60,943 nt of DNA from Hyphomicrobiales bacterium. Lineage in GTDB: Bacteria > Pseudomonadota > Alphaproteobacteria > Rhizobiales > Xanthobacteraceae. Below are positions 58,113 through 60,943 of the stretch, one piece after another. Below the pieces are notes generated by a model, which made no database searches, was not told where the DNA came from, and was given only the letters and a program-made list of their open reading frames with translations. How positions within the stretch are numbered: position 1 is the stretch's first letter; every line of letters starts with the position of its first letter. The stretch is taken from NCBI GenBank assembly GCA_017305515.1, contig JAFKKP010000303.1:1-60943 (forward strand), written 5' to 3'. The position numbers were made by a program, and so were the translations under genes.

Positions 58113-59387
58113 TCACGGCATCAGACGTATCGCGTCGTTAAAGAAATCCGGTCCGCCGAAATTGCCGGACTTTAGCGCCATCACAGCATTGCCGCGCGGC
58201 CAGCCGACCGCCCGCAGCGCGGGAACGCCCGGCGCAATTTCCGCCCCGACAAGAAATCCTGGAATCCCGAGACGGTCGACGACTGCGCCAGAAGTTTCAC
58301 CGCCGGCAATCACCATCCGCCGCACACCCGCATCCACCAGCCGCTCGCAGATCGCCGCCATCGCCTGCTCGATGGCATGACCGGCCTTGTCGCGGCCGTG
58401 TTTTTTCTGAAGCGCAGAAACCTGCTCCGGCGTCGAACTGCTCGCGATCAGAACCGGCTTGTCCGCGATATGCGCACGCGCCCAATCGAGCGCGCGCTCC
58501 ACTTCGGTGTTGCCAGTGACAATTTTTTCCGGATCGAGACGCAGCACGGGCATCGATTTTTCCGCTTCCGCAATCTGCGCAAGCGTGGCCTGCGAACAGC
58601 TTCCGGCAAGACACACGACGGGGCCGCCGACCGGCTTGGCATCGCTTGCGGACGCGTTCACCTTATTGCCGTTCGACGCAACGATAGCGCGCGCGAGACC
58701 CAGTCCCATTCCCGAAGCGCCGACAGACAGGCGATTCGCGATGGCGACCTGCCCGATGATTTCGAGGTCGGGATCGAACACCGCATCGGCGATTGCCGCG
58801 CCATTTCCGCTCAACGCAAGTTCGCTCAGGCGGCTGCGGATTGCGTCTGGTCCGCGCGCAACAGTCGCGAGATCGATCAGCCCGATCTTTGCCCTGCTCT
58901 GTCGCGCCAGCACGCGCACGAGATTGGAATCGTGCATCGGGTTGAGCGGATGATCCTTCAGCGGACTTTCATTGAGCGGCACCGAGCCGACAAAGAGATT
59001 ACCCTGAAACACCGTGCGGCCTGTTCCGGGAAACGCCGGCGTCACCAGCACGATGGCATCGCCGGACTCGTCGCGCAACGCATCCATGACCGGACCGATG
59101 TTTCCTGCGTCAGTTGAATCGAAGGTCGAGCAAATCTTGAAAAGAACATGCGCCGCGCCGTGGCCGCGCAGCCAGCGGTCGGCGGCGTGCGATTTCGTGA
59201 CGGCCTCGCTTGCCTCAATCGAGCGACTCTTGAGCGAGACCACGACGGCATCGACATCGGGCAAGTCCAGCGCATCGTCCGGCACCCCGATGGTCTGCAC
59301 CGTGCGCAATCCGCAGCGCGTCAGCGTGTTGGCGAGATCGGACGCGCCGGTATAGTCGTCGGCGATGCATCCGAGCGCCAGCGTCAC
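58113..59387 (-). CDS. otnK: 3-oxo-tetronate kinase (four-carbon acid sugar kinase)
   Basis: 424 residues, DUF1537 family. N-terminal LGCIADDYTGASDLANTLTR at about 5-24 and C-terminal nucleotide segment MVIAGGETSGAVVDRLGI at about 361-378 are typical. Phosphorylates 3-oxo-tetronate in L-threonate/D-erythronate catabolism. It overlaps the isomerase gene by four bases, so the two are translationally coupled. Confidence 0.93.
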   Translation of the reverse strand: MTLALGCIADDYTGASDLANTLTRCGLRTVQTIGVPDDALDLPDVDAVVVSLKSRSIEASEAVTKSHAADRWLRGHGAAHVLFKICSTFDSTDAGNIGPVMDALRDESGDAIVLVTPAFPGTGRTVFQGNLFVGSVPLNESPLKDHPLNPMHDSNLVRVLARQSRAKIGLIDLATVARGPDAIRSRLSELALSGNGAAIADAVFDPDLEIIGQVAIANRLSVGASGMGLGLARAIVASNGNKVNASASDAKPVGGPVVCLAGSCSQATLAQIAEAEKSMPVLRLDPEKIVTGNTEVERALDWARAHIADKPVLIASSSTPEQVSALQKKHGRDKAGHAIEQAMAAICERLVDAGVRRMVIAGGETSGAVVDRLGIPGFLVGAEIAPGVPALRAVGWPRGNAVMALKSGNFGGPDFFNDAIRLMP

Positions 59388-60178
59388 GCGCGCGCTCCGG
59401 CTTTGGCCTTTGCATAAGGCTTGAACCAGCCGAGGCCGTCCGTCGTCTTTCCTTTTGGCCGATATTCGCAGCCGACGAAACCGCGATAACCGAGACGATC
59501 GAGCTCGTCGAACAAAAATGGATAGTTCAGTTCCTCGCCCGCGGGTTCGTTGCGCGAAGGCACGCTTGCGATCTGAATATGACCGATCAGCGGCATCATG
59601 GCACGAAGCGCCATCGTCACGTCGCCGTGCACGATCTGACGGTGATAGACGTCGAACTGCAATTTCAGATTCGGCAGCTTCATATCCTCGATGAGGTCCG
59701 TCGCGAAATCGAAGTCGTTGAGAAAATATTCCGGTACGTCGCGCGGATTGATGGGTTCGATCACGACATCGAGATTATGTTTCACCAGCGTCTCCGCCGT
59801 CCATGCCACCGCGCGACGGAATGAAGCGACGTTTTTGTCGTCGCGGCGATCGGCAATCCCCGCCATCAGGTGCAGGCGTTTGACGCCGGTTGCTGCGGCA
59901 TATGGCAGAGCTTTCTGCACACTCGCCTTCAACTCTTCAAAATGATCGGGACGAGCAGCAAAGCCGCGCTCGCCTTTTTCCCAGTTGCCTGGGAAAAGAT
60001 TGAACAACGCCTGCGTCAGACCGTTACGATGCAGCCGCTCGCCGACATCGTCCGCCGCAAAATCGTAAGGGAACAGAAATTCGACAGCGTCGAAGCCCGC
60101 ATCCGCCGCCGCCGCAAAGCGGTCGAGGAACGGCACTTCAGTGAACATCATCGAGAGATTGGCGGCAAAACGCGGCAT
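59384..60178 (-). CDS. otnI: 2-oxo-tetronate isomerase (Hyi-like TIM barrel)
   Basis: 264 residues. MPRFAANLSMMFTEVPFLDR at 1-20 and FDAVEFLFPYDFAADD are family hallmarks. The barrel carries VVIEPINPRDVPEYF (active-site Glu) and LQFDVYHRQIVHG and VGCEYRPKGKT (second Glu). Interconverts 2- and 3-oxo-tetronates (formerly annotated hydroxypyruvate isomerase). It lies between ltnD and otnK. Confidence 0.93.
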   Translation of the reverse strand: MPRFAANLSMMFTEVPFLDRFAAAADAGFDAVEFLFPYDFAADDVGERLHRNGLTQALFNLFPGNWEKGERGFAARPDHFEELKASVQKALPYAAATGVKRLHLMAGIADRRDDKNVASFRRAVAWTAETLVKHNLDVVIEPINPRDVPEYFLNDFDFATDLIEDMKLPNLKLQFDVYHRQIVHGDVTMALRAMMPLIGHIQIASVPSRNEPAGEELNYPFLFDELDRLGYRGFVGCEYRPKGKTTDGLGWFKPYAKAKAGARA

Positions 60179-60190
60179 GATCGATTCCCG

Positions 60191-60943
60191 TTATTTGTCG
60201 CCCGGCAATTTCGTATTCGTCACGCGCGCATACATGCGCGCGACCGATGCATCGTCGTCGCGGCCCATTCCGGCAGCAGATGTCATCAAAAACATCTGTA
60301 ACGCTGCTGCGGAAACCGGCACCGGGAATTTCGCGTTGCGCGCCATGTCCTGAATGATGCCGAGATCCTTGACGAAAATATCGACGGCGCTGCGCGGCGC
60401 GTAATCGCCGTCGAGCACATGCACCATGCGGTTCTCGAACATCCACGAATTGCCTGCCGAGGCGGTGATGACTTCGTAAACTTTGCGAATATCGAGACCC
60501 TGTCTGGCTGCGAAAGCGATGGCCTCGCTGGCGGCTGCGATATGCACGCCGGCCAGCAACTGATTAATCATCTTGAAAGCCGCACCCTGCCCCGGCTCCT
60601 TGCCGAGTTCGTAGAGTTTCGCCGACATCACATCGAGTGCGGGCTTCGCCTTGGCGAAGGCCGCGTCGCTGCCGGATGCCAGAATTGTCAGTTCGCCTTG
60701 CGCGGCACGCTGCGCTCCGCCGCTGATCGGCGCGTCGAGATAATGGCGTCCGGTCGCTTCCAGCTGTTTCGCCAGACGACGCGCGACATCGGGGTCCATC
60801 GTTGCCGATGAGATGAAGACTGCGCCCTTCGCCAGCGTCTCGGCCACGCCGTTCGGGCCGAACAGGATCGCCTCGGTTTGCGCGGCGTTGACCACGACGC
60901 TGACAACCGCATCCGCATCGCGCGCGGCTTCGGCTGGCGTGGC
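60191..60943 (-). CDS. ltnD: L-threonate dehydrogenase, N-terminus cut by window end
   Basis: The last 250 codons of a 3-hydroxyisobutyrate-dehydrogenase-family enzyme; the frame is open to the window edge, so the Rossmann N-terminus lies outside. Visible: DAPISGGAQRAAQGELTILA, the catalytic-lysine region GAAFKMINQLLAGVHIAAAS and a C-terminal GMGRDDDASVARMYARV. The linked isomerase and kinase identify it as LtnD rather than HIBADH. Substrate stereochemistry (L-threonate or D-erythronate) cannot be decided. Confidence 0.88.
   Translation of the reverse strand, partial: ATPAEAARDADAVVSVVVNAAQTEAILFGPNGVAETLAKGAVFISSATMDPDVARRLAKQLEATGRHYLDAPISGGAQRAAQGELTILASGSDAAFAKAKPALDVMSAKLYELGKEPGQGAAFKMINQLLAGVHIAAASEAIAFAARQGLDIRKVYEVITASAGNSWMFENRMVHVLDGDYAPRSAVDIFVKDLGIIQDMARNAKFPVPVSAAALQMFLMTSAAGMGRDDDASVARMYARVTNTKLPGDK

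Overview
The window reads as a stretch of chromosome from an alphaproteobacterium of the Bradyrhizobium/Afipia/Rhodopseudomonas group (Nitrobacteraceae). The grounds are high G+C codon usage, protein families typical of that group (PAS_5, Lin0512, DUF6496, the DUF2126 transglutaminase), several Liv-type transport genes, and intergenic repeats of kinds I remember from Rhizobiales genomes. The genus is an inference. About 60 protein genes are supported and most lie on the minus strand. No rRNA, tRNA, CRISPR array, transposase or prophage was seen.

Region 1 (1-8.1 kb): the 5' part of a PiT phosphate transporter with its DUF47 partner behind a perfect PHO box; a complete branched-chain amino-acid ABC importer (livG-livF-livK-livH-livM); a PAS_5 protein; and a DctA dicarboxylate symporter. 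Region 2 (8.1-12 kb): a roughly 400-bp composite palindromic repeat, an ArsC/YffB-like protein, an ArsR-AHSA1 pair behind a perfect operator palindrome, and a soluble chemotaxis receptor. Region 3 (11.5-20 kb): a guanine-nucleotide cluster (guaB ... rsmB, guaA, Lin0512 protein) interspersed with a MAPEG protein, an unannotated 42-codon gene, a Sel1-repeat protein, a CurA-type reductase and a conserved hypothetical. Region 4 (20-28 kb): DHA2 exporter, ppx/gppA-rlmE, a hot-dog protein, YaiI, Uup-type ABC-F ATPase, a coiled-coil small protein and a BaiN-type flavoprotein.

Region 5 (28.5-38 kb) is a valine/branched-acyl catabolic operon: mmsA, isobutyryl-CoA dehydrogenase, 3-hydroxyisobutyryl-CoA hydrolase, mmsB, an acyl-CoA synthetase, a MaoC hydratase and an SDR. 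A TetR gene lies upstream, with a 23-bp near-palindrome just before mmsA. A divergent enoyl-CoA hydratase could supply the hydration step. It is followed by thiolase, KAS II-like synthase, methyltransferase, a very basic DUF6496 protein and a membrane protein with a lipase-type GHSAG motif.

Region 6 (43-54.6 kb) is the most interesting part. Four promoter regions share a 17-bp dyad, RGTTC-N7-GAACY, and in three of them it lies directly against a -35 box. They precede an acyl-CoA ligase, an SDR-GST pair, a DsbA-like isomerase with a CaiB/BaiF CoA-transferase, and an orphan periplasmic binding protein followed by a second ligase. An HxlR regulator with a zinc-ribbon-like tail sits among them. 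I propose this as one catabolic regulon whose substrate is unknown; gmd and a lone LptF/LptG permease are interspersed. Region 7 (54.7-60.9 kb): a 1082-residue transglutaminase/DUF2126 protein and a threonate-type module (ltnD-otnI-otnK), with ltnD cut by the window end.
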